Assembly (NCBI RefSeq): GCF_013618625.1 | Contig: NZ_JABRWO010000004.1 | Span: 310,001-374,000 of the forward strand | Origin: Bremerella alba | GTDB lineage: Bacteria; Planctomycetota; Planctomycetia; Pirellulales; Pirellulaceae | Reading direction: 5' to 3' | Length of the DNA: 64,000 nt | Shown here: positions 1 through 9,312 of the stretch, in pieces | Layout: the number at the start of each line of letters is the position of its first letter | Position numbering within the stretch: the first letter of the stretch is position 1 | Translations under genes and position numbers: made by a program | The notes under the pieces: model-generated | Told to the model about the DNA's origin: nothing | The model's database searches: none | Seen by the model: the letters and a program-made list of their open reading frames with translations, nothing else

Positions 1-966
1 ATCACGTAGCAACTGACCCGCCGTTGCCACCTCGGCATCCGCCGGCGGAACAGGCGTCATCACGACTTGCTTCTTTTCAGCATCCCACGTCCATAGTTCG
101 ACCAAGCCATCTTCGTTGACCGGGAACATGGGACCATCGCCAAGATATCTCTTTACCCGTTTTGCCAAGTAGACTTTCACATCTTCTTCGGTCGGTCGTG
201 TCCGCACGGTTGCGTCCAGGTACTGACCGATCTGCGAGCGAAGTTGATCGTCATCGGTTAAGACATAGGGCCCCACCAGAAATTGGGTGGCCTGATCTAA
301 GTCGAGTTCTTTGGCAACGTCCACCAATTCGGCCACGAACAATGGGTCGGAACTGTCGAGAGCCGCGAGAAGCGGTTCGTAGATGGTCCGCCCCAGGCTA
401 ACGAGCATTCTTTTCGCGGCAGGACGGACGGCTTCGCGGCCTGGGTCAGCGAGTGCGTTAAAAAGCGGGTTGGCGGCGTCCGTTCCCGCATTCTTCAATT
501 GCTTAACGGCTTGATTGCGAGTGAACTCGTCCTTATCGATTAGTTGGTCGACAAGCTTGTTGAGCCGCTTAATATCCTTGAAGTAACGATCGAGCTTCGT
601 CAGCAGCATGGTGGCGGCCGTGGCTCCTTCCGGCTGCAAAGACTCTATCGATTGCAGACGGAAGATGCGGCCGGTACCGAGCTTTTGCTGAGCGGCCAGC
701 ACTTCGTCTTCGTTCGGGTCGTTCTCGATTAACTTTTGCAGATAGACTTTGGACAAATCGCTCCGACCAAGATCAGCCGAGAGTAACGCCGCATCAATCA
801 ACTGCTCAGGCGTTGTTGGGTTGGATTCCTTGATGGTTTGAATGGCCGCCGTATCGACAGGCGTTTCGGGCGCGAGCTGCTCCCGTTGCTGGGCTGAAGC
901 ATCTTGTACGATGATCAAACCAACAAGGACATAGGCGGTAAAAGCAATTTCCAGGAATCGTTGCAT
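1..966 (-). CDS. HEAT-repeat-like exported protein (C-terminus beyond window)
   Basis: An open frame runs without a stop from an ATG at 966 down to base 1, giving 322 codons, so the 3' end lies outside the window. The N-terminus (MQRFLEIAFTAYVLVG...) has a hydrophobic stretch at about residues 5-20 ending near QDASAQ, which looks like a cleavable signal peptide, so the protein is probably exported. Residues about 50-230 are rich in short helical pairs such as KDEFTRNQAVKQLKNAG and ALADPGREAVRPAAKRM, spaced like HEAT/armadillo repeats, which usually serve as binding scaffolds. The frame then continues into a segment with LVELWTWDAEKKQVV. It lies 77 bp downstream of argH on the same strand and may be co-transcribed. 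The scaffold role is inferred from repeat appearance only, and I cannot name a specific family. Confidence 0.75.
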   Translation of the reverse strand, partial: MQRFLEIAFTAYVLVGLIIVQDASAQQREQLAPETPVDTAAIQTIKESNPTTPEQLIDAALLSADLGRSDLSKVYLQKLIENDPNEDEVLAAQQKLGTGRIFRLQSIESLQPEGATAATMLLTKLDRYFKDIKRLNKLVDQLIDKDEFTRNQAVKQLKNAGTDAANPLFNALADPGREAVRPAAKRMLVSLGRTIYEPLLAALDSSDPLFVAELVDVAKELDLDQATQFLVGPYVLTDDDQLRSQIGQYLDATVRTRPTEEDVKVYLAKRVKRYLGDGPMFPVNEDGLVELWTWDAEKKQVVMTPVPPADAEVATAGQLLRD

Positions 967-1043
967 CTGATTTTCGCAAGGTTAGTGGGGTGGCATTTTG
1001 GACAAAAATGCCCATTCCTTGGTAAGGACACGCTCCGGAGCGA

Positions 1044-2453
1044 TCAGCTCAATTCTAATTGCTCCTTCCAGCGAACGACTTGCTTTTTCACCATCTCAGG
1101 CGAGGTTGAGCCATAACTTTGGAATGCAGCAACGGCTCGCTCTACTCCCAAGACCTCATAAACAGACTTATCCAACAAATCGTTAACTGCCGTAAAATCC
1201 TCAAGCGGCAATTCTGACAAGCGACACCTCTTCTCCATCGCCTTGCCGACTAAGCTGCCAATTTGATGATGGGCCGTTCGCTGGGGAGTTCCTTTGCCTA
1301 TCAGGTACTCCATAAGCGTAGTCGCATCGAGGAAGCCATCTTCCAGTCGCGAGTTGATCGACTCTGTATTCAATGTCGCTCCTTCGACAATCGAAGCCGT
1401 AAGGTCGAGCGAGCGGTGCACCGTGTCGACCGAATCGAACAGTCGCTCTTTGTCCTCTTGCAGATCTCGGTTATAGGCCAGAGGCAAGCCCTTAATGAGG
1501 ACCAGCAGCGATTGCAGATTGCCGATAACTCGAGCCGTTTTACCGCGGATCAGTTCGCAGACATCCGGGTTGATCTTCTGCGGCATGATCGAACTGCCGG
1601 TACAGAACTGCTGGGGAACCTGAATGAATTTGAATTCCACGCTCGACCATAAAACCCATTCGTCTGCCCAAACACTAAGATGCTCGGCGATCATGGTTAG
1701 GCAGAACGCGTATTCCACCAGGAAGTCACGATCGCTGGAAACATCAATGCTGTTGGCCGCCACTCCCTCGAATCCCAAACGCTTCGCAACGTTTTCACGA
1801 TCGATCGGAATCGTCGTTCCCGCCAGAGCGGCGGTCCCCAAGCTACAGACATTGACGCGACGACGACAGTCGGCCAGACGCTCGCGATCGCGTTGAAACT
1901 TTTCGCTGTAAGCCAACCAGTAATGCGGAGCAAGTACCGGCTGAGCCCGCTGCATGTGGGTGTAGGCTGGCAAAATCACGTCCATGTCTGCATCGCAGCG
2001 ACCGACAAACGCGCTTTGCAACTGCTTCAGCAGTCGATCGGTCTCATCGATCGAGTCCCGGATCCAAAGCCGTGCGTCGGTCGAAACCTGGTCATTTCGG
2101 CTCCGCCCGGTGTGTAATTTTCGCCCAACATCCCCCAGGCGATCGACAAGTGAGCTTTCGATGTTCATGTGAACATCTTCTAGCTTCTCGTCAAACTGAA
2201 AGGTTCCGTTTTCGATCTCGCCTTTGATAAGTGCAAGCGCCGTAGTGATTTGCGCTGCCTCGTCGGCAGTCAGTACACCGACGTCAGCCAGCATTTCGGC
2301 ATGGGCGATCGAACCACGGATGTCTTGGGCGTACAGACGGTGGTCGAAGCTGATGCTTTCGGTGAATTTTTCGACCCGAGCGTCGACTCCGGAGTGAAAC
2401 ACTCCGCTTTGAGAGGGGCTGTTCCGGGACAAGGTTGCCTCAGAATTATGCAA
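1044..2453 (-). CDS. argH: Argininosuccinate lyase
   Basis: Catalyses the last step of arginine synthesis, splitting argininosuccinate into arginine and fumarate in the cytoplasm. The 469-residue length is normal for the fumarase/aspartase superfamily. The family's three conserved regions are visible: HTGRSRND at 114-121, THMQRAQP at 166-173, and the signature loop [11 protein letters not shown] at 286-296, which carries the catalytic serine. The usual N-terminal WGGRF-type motif is replaced by SGVFHSGVD at about 16-24, but the following [12 protein letters not shown] block is conserved, so the start is probably right. No other arginine gene is in the window, so argH stands alone here. The HEAT-like gene follows after 77 bp on the same strand. 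The family call is secure. Confidence 0.97.
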   Translation of the reverse strand: MHNSEATLSRNSPSQSGVFHSGVDARVEKFTESISFDHRLYAQDIRGSIAHAEMLADVGVLTADEAAQITTALALIKGEIENGTFQFDEKLEDVHMNIESSLVDRLGDVGRKLHTGRSRNDQVSTDARLWIRDSIDETDRLLKQLQSAFVGRCDADMDVILPAYTHMQRAQPVLAPHYWLAYSEKFQRDRERLADCRRRVNVCSLGTAALAGTTIPIDRENVAKRLGFEGVAANSIDVSSDRDFLVEYAFCLTMIAEHLSVWADEWVLWSSVEFKFIQVPQQFCTGSSIMPQKINPDVCELIRGKTARVIGNLQSLLVLIKGLPLAYNRDLQEDKERLFDSVDTVHRSLDLTASIVEGATLNTESINSRLEDGFLDATTLMEYLIGKGTPQRTAHHQIGSLVGKAMEKRCRLSELPLEDFTAVNDLLDKSVYEVLGVERAVAAFQSYGSTSPEMVKKQVVRWKEQLELS

Positions 2454-2973
2454 GGATTGGCGTGTATTAAGAATCGTAAACCACTTAAATGCTAAGTGGA
2501 TCGGTAACCACTGTCAACGCGCCAGACTAGGAGCTGCGCAGTTATTAAGCAACGAAAGAGGCAAAATAGCCCTCTTGGACCGATATAGCCGGAAAGTCGC
2601 CCGCAATCTTAGTAGATTTGGATGTTTCTAGGACATCCTGCTATTTCCCGCAAACTACCAGGCCACGCGGATGCCCACGCTTAACGCACTCTCTGCCACG
2701 ATGTGATAAGGGGCGGTTCGCCGAATAGCGGAACCGGCCTAACCCCTCAGCACGACATCAGTTGTTTCGGGGAAATAGCCGCCCATCTTGTTCGCTTTGC
2801 CAAAGCGTAAGCGAATCGATCGAGCGATCATTTCTTGAAGCCCTGCCCGCGCCCCTTGTTATCGCGTCGATCGTGCGGTTAAATTGGTGGGATTTTGCAC
2901 TTCAAGTTCATGAAGACAGGGGCCACCGTGTGCCTGTCACCGCCCTCACTTCAGCCCAGTACGAGAGCCCCCA
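2454..2973. other. Intergenic region between divergent argH and carB
   Basis: These 520 bases separate the start of argH (minus) from the GTG start of carB (plus), so promoters for both genes should lie here. I see no open frame with a recognisable product, no tRNA, and no convincing strong hairpin. There is only a weak bulged stem near 2563-2582. No small-RNA motif or riboswitch that I can recognise is present. Confidence 0.5.
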
Positions 2974-5900
2974 GTGCCGCGACGCGACGATATCAAAAAG
3001 ATCTTGATTATTGGTTCCGGTCCTATCGTGATCGGCCAGGCCTGCGAGTTCGACTATTCCGGCACCCAGGCCTGCAAAGCGCTTCGAGAAGAAGGATATG
3101 AGGTGGTGTTGGTTAACTCCAACCCAGCCACCATCATGACCGACCCGGACACGGCCGACTCGACTTACATCGAACCGCTGACCGTCGGCATCTTGGAAAA
3201 GATCATCGCCAAAGAAAAGCCCTGTGCGTTGCTGCCCACCTTGGGTGGACAAACGGGACTGAACTTGGCCATGGATCTCGACAAGCAGGGAATCCTGGAA
3301 AAGTACGGCGTAGAAATGATCGGTGCCAGGGCGGACGTCATTGCCAAGGCCGAAGAACGCGAACAATTCAAACAGGCGATGGGCAAAATCGGCCTGGAGG
3401 TTTGCCGAGGCGCAACGGTTCGCACGGTGGCCGATGCTCGGGCTGTGCTTGAAGACGTTGGCCTGCCGGCGGTCGTACGGCCTAGCTTCACGATGGGTGG
3501 CTCCGGTTCCAGCATCGCTTACAACCGCGAAGAATTTGACCAGCTAGTTCGCAACGGGCTCGACCAATCACCCGTGACGGAAGTGTTGATCGAAGAATCG
3601 ATTATCGGCTGGAAAGAATATGAGATGGAGGTGATGCGCGACCGCGACGACAACGTCGTGATCATCTGCTCCATCGAAAACTTCGATCCGATGGGCGTTC
3701 ATACCGGCGACAGTATCACCGTCGCCCCTGCCCAAACGCTAACCGACAAAGAATACCAGCGAATGCGTGACGCTTCACTGGCCGTTATTCGCGAGATTGG
3801 CGTAGAGACCGGCGGATCGAACATTCAATTCGCGTGCGACCCGGTATCGGACCGCATGATCGTCATCGAGATGAACCCTCGCGTGAGCCGTAGCTCGGCA
3901 TTGGCCTCGAAAGCTACCGGCTTCCCCATCGCCAAGATCGCCGCCAAGCTGGCTGTGGGCTATCGCCTGCACGAACTGCCCAACGACATTACCCGCGAGA
4001 CGTTGGCCTGCTTCGAGCCGTCGATCGATTACGTCGTTACCAAGATTCCCCGCTTCGCATTCGAGAAATTCCCTGAGGCCGACAGCACGCTGACCACGCA
4101 GATGAAGAGTGTCGGCGAAACGATGGCCATCGGCCGGACGTTCAAGGAATCGTTCCAAAAGGCGCTGCGTGGCCTGGAAGTGGGTCGCTTTGGTTTCGGC
4201 TGCGACGGCAAGGACCTCTGGGGCACCGACGAACAACCGGCCGAGGACGAAATTCGTGCGAAGCTCTCTAAGCCCAACGCCGATCGTCCCTGGTATATCC
4301 GCTATGCGTTGAAGTCTGGCATGACGGTCGCCCAGTTATACGAAGTTACCGGCATCGATCCTTGGTTCGGCGATCAGCTCAAGCAACTTGTCGAACACGA
4401 AGACGAACTGCTCGAGATCGGTTCCATTAGCGAAATCACCGACGAGAAGCTCCTGCAAGCCAAACGCTGGGGCTTCTCAGACCGCCAACTGGCAACCCTG
4501 CTGAAAAGCAGCGAGATGGAAGTCCGCGGCGAGCGCAAGAAACGTGGCATTGCCGCAGTCTACAAATCGGTCGATACGTGTGCCGCGGAATTTGAAGCCT
4601 ACACGCCATACTATTATTCGACCTACGAAATCGAAAATGAGGTCCCTGCTAAGAATCCGGAAAAGAAGCGGATCATGATTCTGGGTGGTGGTCCCAACCG
4701 AATCGGCCAGGGGATCGAGTTCGACTATTGTTGCTGCCATGCCTCGTTCGCGCTGAAGGAACTGGGCATCGAATCGGTAATGGTCAACAGCAACCCAGAA
4801 ACGGTCAGTACCGATTACGATACATCCGACCTGCTATTCTTCGAGCCGCTGACAACCGAAGACGTATTGAACATTTGCGACGTGATTCAACCGGACGGTG
4901 TCATTGTTCAGTTTGGTGGTCAGACGCCACTGAACCTGGCCCGTGGCCTGTCCAACGCCGGTGTTCCGATCATCGGTACAAGCGTCGACACGATCGATGC
5001 CGCAGAGGATCGCGAACAGTTCCAGCAACTGCTCAATCGTTTGAACCTGAAGCAGCCCGCCAACGCGATCGCTCGCAACATGAGTCAGGCCCGAGCCGAA
5101 GCCGTCAAGGTTGGCTATCCGGCGTTGGTTCGCCCCAGCTTTGTGCTCGGTGGTCGCGCGATGGAGATCTGCTACGACGACAAGCAGTTCGAGCGATTCG
5201 TAGCCGAAGCGTTTCTAGTTGCGCAAGGACAACCAGTGCTGATCGACCGTTTCCTGGAAGATGCCACAGAGGTCGATGTCGACTGCATCAGCGATGGCGA
5301 AAACGTCATCGTCGCTGGCGTAATGGAACACATTGAAGAAGCAGGTGTGCACAGTGGTGACTCGGCCTGCGTGATTCCTCCGTACAGCTTGCCGGGCCCT
5401 ATCGTGCAAGAGATTCGCGAGGCGACCATCGCCATGGCGAAATACTTGAAGGTCGTCGGCCTGATGAACGTCCAGTTTGCTGTGAAGCAGGAAGAGGGCG
5501 TCAACAATGTTTACGTTCTGGAAGTGAATCCGCGTGCCAGCCGCACGGTGCCGTTTGTCGCCAAGGCGACTGGAATGCCGGTCGCCAAGATCGCTGCCAA
5601 GGTGATGACCGGGTGCACGCTCCCAGAACTGGGCATCACCGGCGAACCTATTCCGGCGCACGTTTCGATCAAAGAGTCGGTCTTCCCGTTCCGCAAGTTC
5701 GCTGGTGTCGACATCGTGCTCGGCCCGGAAATGCGATCGACCGGTGAAGTGATGGGGATCAGCGAACGCTTCAGCCTGGCATTTGCCAAGTGCCAATTGG
5801 CCGCGGGCGTGGTGCTCCCTCAACCGGAAGATGGCAAGATCTTTGTGAGTGTCTCCGAGCGCCATAAAGACCAGATCGCTGACATCTCTGCCCGTCTGAG

Positions 5901-6249
5901 AGATATGGGTTACGAGCTTCTAGCCACCGACGGTACAGCCCGCCGACTGGAAGAAGCAGGCGTCCCTGCTCAGCGAATCAAGAAGCTGGCTGAGGGTCAC
6001 CCGAACCTGCTGGACCTGATGATCGACGGAGCCGTTTCTTTGGTGATGAACACGCCCAACGGCAAGGGTGCCCGAACCGACGAAGGGCGCATCCGCGCGG
6101 CCGCCGTGCAGCACGGCATCCCTTGCATCACCACCATCCAAGCCGCCGAAGCCGCGACCAAGGCAATGGAAGCCTTGCGGGTAGAAGAGATGGAAGTCGA
6201 ATCGCTGCAGGATCGCTTCAAGCAAGTACGACTGCAGCAAACGACGTAA
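2974..6249 (+). CDS. carB: Carbamoyl-phosphate synthase large subunit
   Basis: Makes carbamoyl phosphate from bicarbonate, ammonia and two ATP, feeding arginine and pyrimidine synthesis. The ammonia is normally supplied by the CarA glutaminase subunit. The 1,091 residues show the expected internal duplication. The N-terminal carboxy-phosphate half begins [17 protein letters not shown], and the second half begins at [19 protein letters not shown] (about 568). Each half has an ATP-grasp domain ([15 protein letters not shown] and [15 protein letters not shown]) and an [18 protein letters not shown] or [18 protein letters not shown] block. A C-terminal MGS-like allosteric domain covers roughly 945-1091. 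The start is a GTG at 2974; the MPRRDDI opening matches the family and no better start exists. carA is not adjacent. A strong terminator follows at 6304-6332. Confidence 0.98.
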   Translation: MPRRDDIKKILIIGSGPIVIGQACEFDYSGTQACKALREEGYEVVLVNSNPATIMTDPDTADSTYIEPLTVGILEKIIAKEKPCALLPTLGGQTGLNLAMDLDKQGILEKYGVEMIGARADVIAKAEEREQFKQAMGKIGLEVCRGATVRTVADARAVLEDVGLPAVVRPSFTMGGSGSSIAYNREEFDQLVRNGLDQSPVTEVLIEESIIGWKEYEMEVMRDRDDNVVIICSIENFDPMGVHTGDSITVAPAQTLTDKEYQRMRDASLAVIREIGVETGGSNIQFACDPVSDRMIVIEMNPRVSRSSALASKATGFPIAKIAAKLAVGYRLHELPNDITRETLACFEPSIDYVVTKIPRFAFEKFPEADSTLTTQMKSVGETMAIGRTFKESFQKALRGLEVGRFGFGCDGKDLWGTDEQPAEDEIRAKLSKPNADRPWYIRYALKSGMTVAQLYEVTGIDPWFGDQLKQLVEHEDELLEIGSISEITDEKLLQAKRWGFSDRQLATLLKSSEMEVRGERKKRGIAAVYKSVDTCAAEFEAYTPYYYSTYEIENEVPAKNPEKKRIMILGGGPNRIGQGIEFDYCCCHASFALKELGIESVMVNSNPETVSTDYDTSDLLFFEPLTTEDVLNICDVIQPDGVIVQFGGQTPLNLARGLSNAGVPIIGTSVDTIDAAEDREQFQQLLNRLNLKQPANAIARNMSQARAEAVKVGYPALVRPSFVLGGRAMEICYDDKQFERFVAEAFLVAQGQPVLIDRFLEDATEVDVDCISDGENVIVAGVMEHIEEAGVHSGDSACVIPPYSLPGPIVQEIREATIAMAKYLKVVGLMNVQFAVKQEEGVNNVYVLEVNPRASRTVPFVAKATGMPVAKIAAKVMTGCTLPELGITGEPIPAHVSIKESVFPFRKFAGVDIVLGPEMRSTGEVMGISERFSLAFAKCQLAAGVVLPQPEDGKIFVSVSERHKDQIADISARLRDMGYELLATDGTARRLEEAGVPAQRIKKLAEGHPNLLDLMIDGAVSLVMNTPNGKGARTDEGRIRAAAVQHGIPCITTIQAAEAATKAMEALRVEEMEVESLQDRFKQVRLQQTT

Positions 6250-6296
6250 GGCTTAGGGTCGCCTAGACGTCAGCTTCAACCACGTAATGTCAGCCG

Positions 6297-6332
6297 AAAA
6301 AATCCAGGGGCGAATGAAAAGCCCCTGGTTTT
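6297..6332. terminator. Bidirectional intrinsic terminator (carB / fdxA)
   Basis: A perfect 8-bp stem CCAGGGGC (6304-6311) pairs with GCCCCTGG (6321-6328) across a 9-nt loop. It is flanked by an A-run on the left (6297-6302) and TTTT on the right, so it can stop the converging carB (plus) and ferredoxin (minus) transcripts. Confidence 0.85.
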
Positions 6333-6342
6333 CAACCGAAAT

Positions 6343-6618
6343 CTATTCGGCAAGTGGTGACTTTCTTTCGACAATCACGGGCAATTTCGCGGCCATCTCT
6401 TCGTTGATCTGGATGTATTCGTGCCACTCTTTAGGCACAGAGTCTTCATAATAGATGGCGTCGACCGGGCATTCCGGCTCGCAGGCACCGCAATCAATGC
6501 ATAACTCAGGATCGATATAAAGCATCGTATCCCCTTCACGAAAACAGTCGCACGGGCAAACCGTAACGCAATCGGTATACTTACAGCCGTCGCACGGCGA
6601 TGTAACAACAAAAGCCAT
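6343..6618 (-). CDS. fdxA: 7Fe ferredoxin, [3Fe-4S][4Fe-4S] type
   Basis: A small cytoplasmic electron carrier of 91 residues. It closely follows the Azotobacter FdI pattern, with an N-terminal cluster region CDGCKYTDCVTVCPCDCF (9-26) and a second CIDCGACEPECP region. In this family C9, C17 and a late cysteine hold a [3Fe-4S] cluster, while C21 and the CIDCGAC cysteines hold a [4Fe-4S] cluster. The VCPCDCF stretch carries an extra cysteine at 23 where FdI has valine. The C-terminal WHEYIQINEEMAAKLP segment also matches the family, and the protein is shorter than FdI at the C-terminus. A good ribosome binding site (AAGGAAAG) precedes the ATG at 6618. It is probably monocistronic, and its redox partner cannot be read from the context. 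Confidence 0.95.
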   Translation of the reverse strand: MAFVVTSPCDGCKYTDCVTVCPCDCFREGDTMLYIDPELCIDCGACEPECPVDAIYYEDSVPKEWHEYIQINEEMAAKLPVIVERKSPLAE

Positions 6619-6741
6619 GAGAACTTTCCTTACGCTTTGGTGTCATGAGTCTTAGGAGGAAGTCTTCCTCGTCTAATAGTTACATGCGTTTTCCTTTCGG
6701 GTTTGGTCACGCGACGAAGTTCTTTTCCGGAAAGCTTTTCA

Positions 6742-8157
6742 ATGCAGGAAACAAAGACGCAGGCAGATCGGAACTCCCGGGAATTGCTCGCGGAGTTGAT
6801 CGCCGGTCGACCGGAAGCCGCCGATCGGATCTTTACGCGTTACGCTGCACGTCTTTTGCCACTAATCAGGAAACAGATTTCACTGAAGTTACAAGGGCGG
6901 ATCGATGCCGAGGACATCACCCAATCGGCGATGGGCAGCTTCTTTCACCGTGCATCGAACGATCAATTTGTGCTGGAGCGTTCCGGTGACCTGTGGAGAT
7001 TGCTCGCCGCGATCTCTCTCAACAAGCTTCGCCGAAGAGTTGCTTGGCACTCGGCTGCTAAACGCTCGATCAAACGTGAAGAACCTACGCTGCCTGCAAG
7101 CAACGAAGCTATCCCATCCCACGAGGATGCCATCGCCGCATTGGAGATCGCCGAAGGGATCTTTCGAGAATTATCGGCTGACGAACAAACGGTGCTTCGG
7201 CTCACATTGTCAGGCGATACTCCCGAGGAAATTGCCCGCGAGATGAGCAAATCTCCGCGTACCGTCCGCCGCTGGCTGCAAGCCGTACGGGACGCGTTTG
7301 AACATCAGGTGGACATGCGGCATCTTCCCAAAGCAGAAGCCCGGGCAACGCTCTCATGGGAAGACTATCTGCTGAAACAGCACGTCGGTAGTGGCGGGTT
7401 CGGGAAGGTGTATCGTGCCATCGAAAAGCGTCGAAACCGCACCGTGGCTATCAAGGCACTCCATAAACGTCACCAGAAAGATCCGTTCGCGGTCGAGTAC
7501 TTCATCCAGGAATCGACCCTATTAGCCAAAATCCACCACCCTTGTGTCGTCGGTGTGCACGGCCTAGGACAATACCCAGGCGGAGGCTACTTTCTAGTGC
7601 TCGACTGGGTCGAGGGTGAAGATTTGCAAAAGTTAATCGATAGGCAGCCCTTGAACGTTGCCGAGGCATTGCGAGTTATCCGGCAAGTGGCTGTTGGCAT
7701 TGAAGCCGTTCACGAGGCAAATATTGTTCACGGCGATTTAAAACCAGGCAACGTTCTCGTTTCGCGATGCGGAGCCGTTCATGTGACCGATTTTGGATTC
7801 GCGGCCCTGCGGTCTGATCCACCCTCGAAACGCTTGCCACGCGGTGGCACCGTAGCGTATCTTGCCCCGGAACAACTTCAAGACTCGGCAATTGATAACA
7901 CCCTAGATATCTATGGCCTGGGCGGGCTGCTATACGCTTTGCTCACTGGGCAGCCTCCACGGGTGGGTTCCCCATCCGAGATCTTGAACCAGCTAGAAAA
8001 CAAACAGCCACCATTAAGACCTTCCGTCGCGAAACCGGAACTGTCTATCTCTCCGGAATTAGAGGCCCTCATACTTCGGTGCCTTGATCCTGATCCTGCT
8101 CGTCGGTTTTCCGATGTCTCCGCATTTCTAAACGCTGTAAAGAGAATTAACTGTTAA
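6742..8157 (+). CDS. ECF-type sigma factor fused to Ser/Thr protein kinase
   Basis: A single 471-residue chain joins two regulatory domains. Residues about 12-100 resemble sigma-70 region 2 (RIDAEDITQSAMGSFF, then SGDLWRLLAAISLNKLRRR). Residues about 140-190 resemble region 4, with a helix-turn-helix (LSADEQTVLRLTLSGDTPEEIAREMSKSPRTVRRWLQ). Residues about 205-468 form a Hanks-type kinase with glycine loop VGSGGFGKV, VAIK lysine K238, catalytic HGDLKPGN (330-337), DFG (350-352) and APE (375-377). The usual HRD arginine is glycine, making it a non-RD kinase. No membrane segment follows the kinase, so it appears cytoplasmic. I chose the ATG at 6742, preceded by GGAAAG, over an in-frame TTG 13 codons upstream. 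Such sigma/kinase pairing is known in Planctomycetes. The inferred role is a sigma factor regulated by its own kinase domain, with an unknown signal. Confidence 0.88.
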   Translation: MQETKTQADRNSRELLAELIAGRPEAADRIFTRYAARLLPLIRKQISLKLQGRIDAEDITQSAMGSFFHRASNDQFVLERSGDLWRLLAAISLNKLRRRVAWHSAAKRSIKREEPTLPASNEAIPSHEDAIAALEIAEGIFRELSADEQTVLRLTLSGDTPEEIAREMSKSPRTVRRWLQAVRDAFEHQVDMRHLPKAEARATLSWEDYLLKQHVGSGGFGKVYRAIEKRRNRTVAIKALHKRHQKDPFAVEYFIQESTLLAKIHHPCVVGVHGLGQYPGGGYFLVLDWVEGEDLQKLIDRQPLNVAEALRVIRQVAVGIEAVHEANIVHGDLKPGNVLVSRCGAVHVTDFGFAALRSDPPSKRLPRGGTVAYLAPEQLQDSAIDNTLDIYGLGGLLYALLTGQPPRVGSPSEILNQLENKQPPLRPSVAKPELSISPELEALILRCLDPDPARRFSDVSAFLNAVKRINC

Positions 8158-8177
8158 CGATTCCCGGAGATAATTCA

Positions 8178-8957
8178 ATGGACGTACTACACCACAATCA
8201 AGAAGCCTGGAATCGTCTGGTCGAAGCCAATGACCGCTGGACCGTGCCCGTCAGCTCGGAAGCAATCACTCAGGCCAGAGCAGGGGAGTGGTCGTTAATC
8301 CTTACGCCTACCAAGCCCGTTCCGCGGCATTGGTTTCCGGCGGATTTATCCGGAACGAATATCTTGTGTCTGGCTTCCGGCGGCGGTCAGCAAGGGCCCA
8401 TCCTCGCGGCGACTGGGGCCGATGTGACGGTGTATGACAATTCGCCCAAGCAGTTAAGCCAAGACCGCTTTGTGGCCGAGCGTGATGGGCTTTCGCTGCA
8501 AACAGTGCAAGGCGACATGGCCGAGTTGGGAGCCTTTGCCGATGAGGCGTTCGACCTGATCTTTCATCCATGCTCGAACTGCTTTGCCAAGAACATTCTG
8601 CCGGTCTGGCGAGAGGCCTTTCGCGTACTAAAGCCAGGCGGGACACTTCTCGCTGGTATATCCAACCCGGTGCGATTTATCTTTGATGAGGCTGCTCAGG
8701 ATGAACGCGGAGAGCTGGTTGTGCGGCACAAGATTCCGTACTCGGACATATCCCATCTGACGCCGGAAGAACTCGAAAAAGTGATGCGGTCGCAACCTCT
8801 CGCATTTGGGCACACGCTCGAAGACCAGCTTGGTGGTCAGCTGAAAGCAGGGTTTGTGCTGGTAGAGCTGTTTGAAGATCGATTCGACGAAAGCGATTTG
8901 ATCTCGCGTTACGTCGACACCTTCATGGCAACTCGCGCTCTCAAGCCTGGCGGCTAG
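8178..8957 (+). CDS. Class I SAM-dependent methyltransferase
   Basis: The 259-residue protein shows a Rossmann-type methyltransferase core. The motif I segment NILCLASGGGQQGPIL at about 61-76 binds S-adenosylmethionine. It is followed by the acidic end of strand 2 (VTVYDNSPKQL), a motif with QGDMAELGAF, and the post-core FRVLKPGGTLL near 155. The N-terminal EAWNRLVEANDRWTVPVSSE segment is typical of a UbiE/Methyltransf_11-like group whose substrate is generally unknown. It starts 20 bp after the sigma-kinase gene with its own ribosome site (GGAGA), so the two are probably co-transcribed. Its stop overlaps the end of the convergent small membrane protein gene by a few bases. The methyl acceptor cannot be predicted. 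Confidence 0.88.
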   Translation: MDVLHHNQEAWNRLVEANDRWTVPVSSEAITQARAGEWSLILTPTKPVPRHWFPADLSGTNILCLASGGGQQGPILAATGADVTVYDNSPKQLSQDRFVAERDGLSLQTVQGDMAELGAFADEAFDLIFHPCSNCFAKNILPVWREAFRVLKPGGTLLAGISNPVRFIFDEAAQDERGELVVRHKIPYSDISHLTPEELEKVMRSQPLAFGHTLEDQLGGQLKAGFVLVELFEDRFDESDLISRYVDTFMATRALKPGG

Positions 8958-9310
8958 TCGAGCGACGGCAACGGACTTGCTTGCTGGGTCTGCGCCTGCA
9001 TCAACGTCCGTACCGAAGCATACGCGGACTCCCATTTCCCGTCGCTGGCCTTCTGAGCTATCCCTTGAAGCCAGGCCGCTTCCTCGGGTTCTAACTCACC
9101 GTCTTGCGTAGACTGGTCGATCATTTGCGTGATCTTGGCGATCTTAGCCTCATTCTTTCCATTACAGGCCGAGCCCAAGGCCATCGCATAGTCGTACCCT
9201 TTGCGGCTGATCTCGCCAAAAGTCGGACGCGTGAGCCAATAAGCGATTGCAGCGGCAACAAGGACAATGCCGAGCAAGGCGACGATCAAAGTTCCTTTGG
9301 ACAACTCCAT
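8954..9310 (-). CDS. Small single-pass membrane protein, unknown function
   Basis: A 118-residue protein with one transmembrane helix at about 8-26 (TLIVALLGIVLVAAAIAYW) followed by a soluble helical domain. The soluble part (KITQMIDQSTQDGELEPEEAAWLQGIAQKASDGKWESAYASVRTLM) looks like a compact helical bundle. Its DGELEPEEAAWLQGI segment faintly resembles a single EF-hand-like or TerB-like loop, but I cannot confirm this. The ribosome site GAGGGG precedes the ATG. It lies directly upstream of the DUF1559 gene's stop codon side (that gene ends at 9313), so the DUF1559 protein and this one are likely translated from one transcript. The gene converges with the methyltransferase. I do not recognise the family. 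Confidence 0.75.
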   Translation of the reverse strand: MELSKGTLIVALLGIVLVAAAIAYWLTRPTFGEISRKGYDYAMALGSACNGKNEAKIAKITQMIDQSTQDGELEPEEAAWLQGIAQKASDGKWESAYASVRTLMQAQTQQASPLPSLD

Positions 9311-9312
9311 AG

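Noticed and set aside
2454-2973. Upstream carA or leader peptide
   Set aside because: No frame in this region resembles CarA or a short leader peptide with an attenuator.
4728-5336. 202-codon plus-strand frame inside carB
   Set aside because: It overlaps carB in another frame; the Arg/Ser-rich translation is not protein-like.
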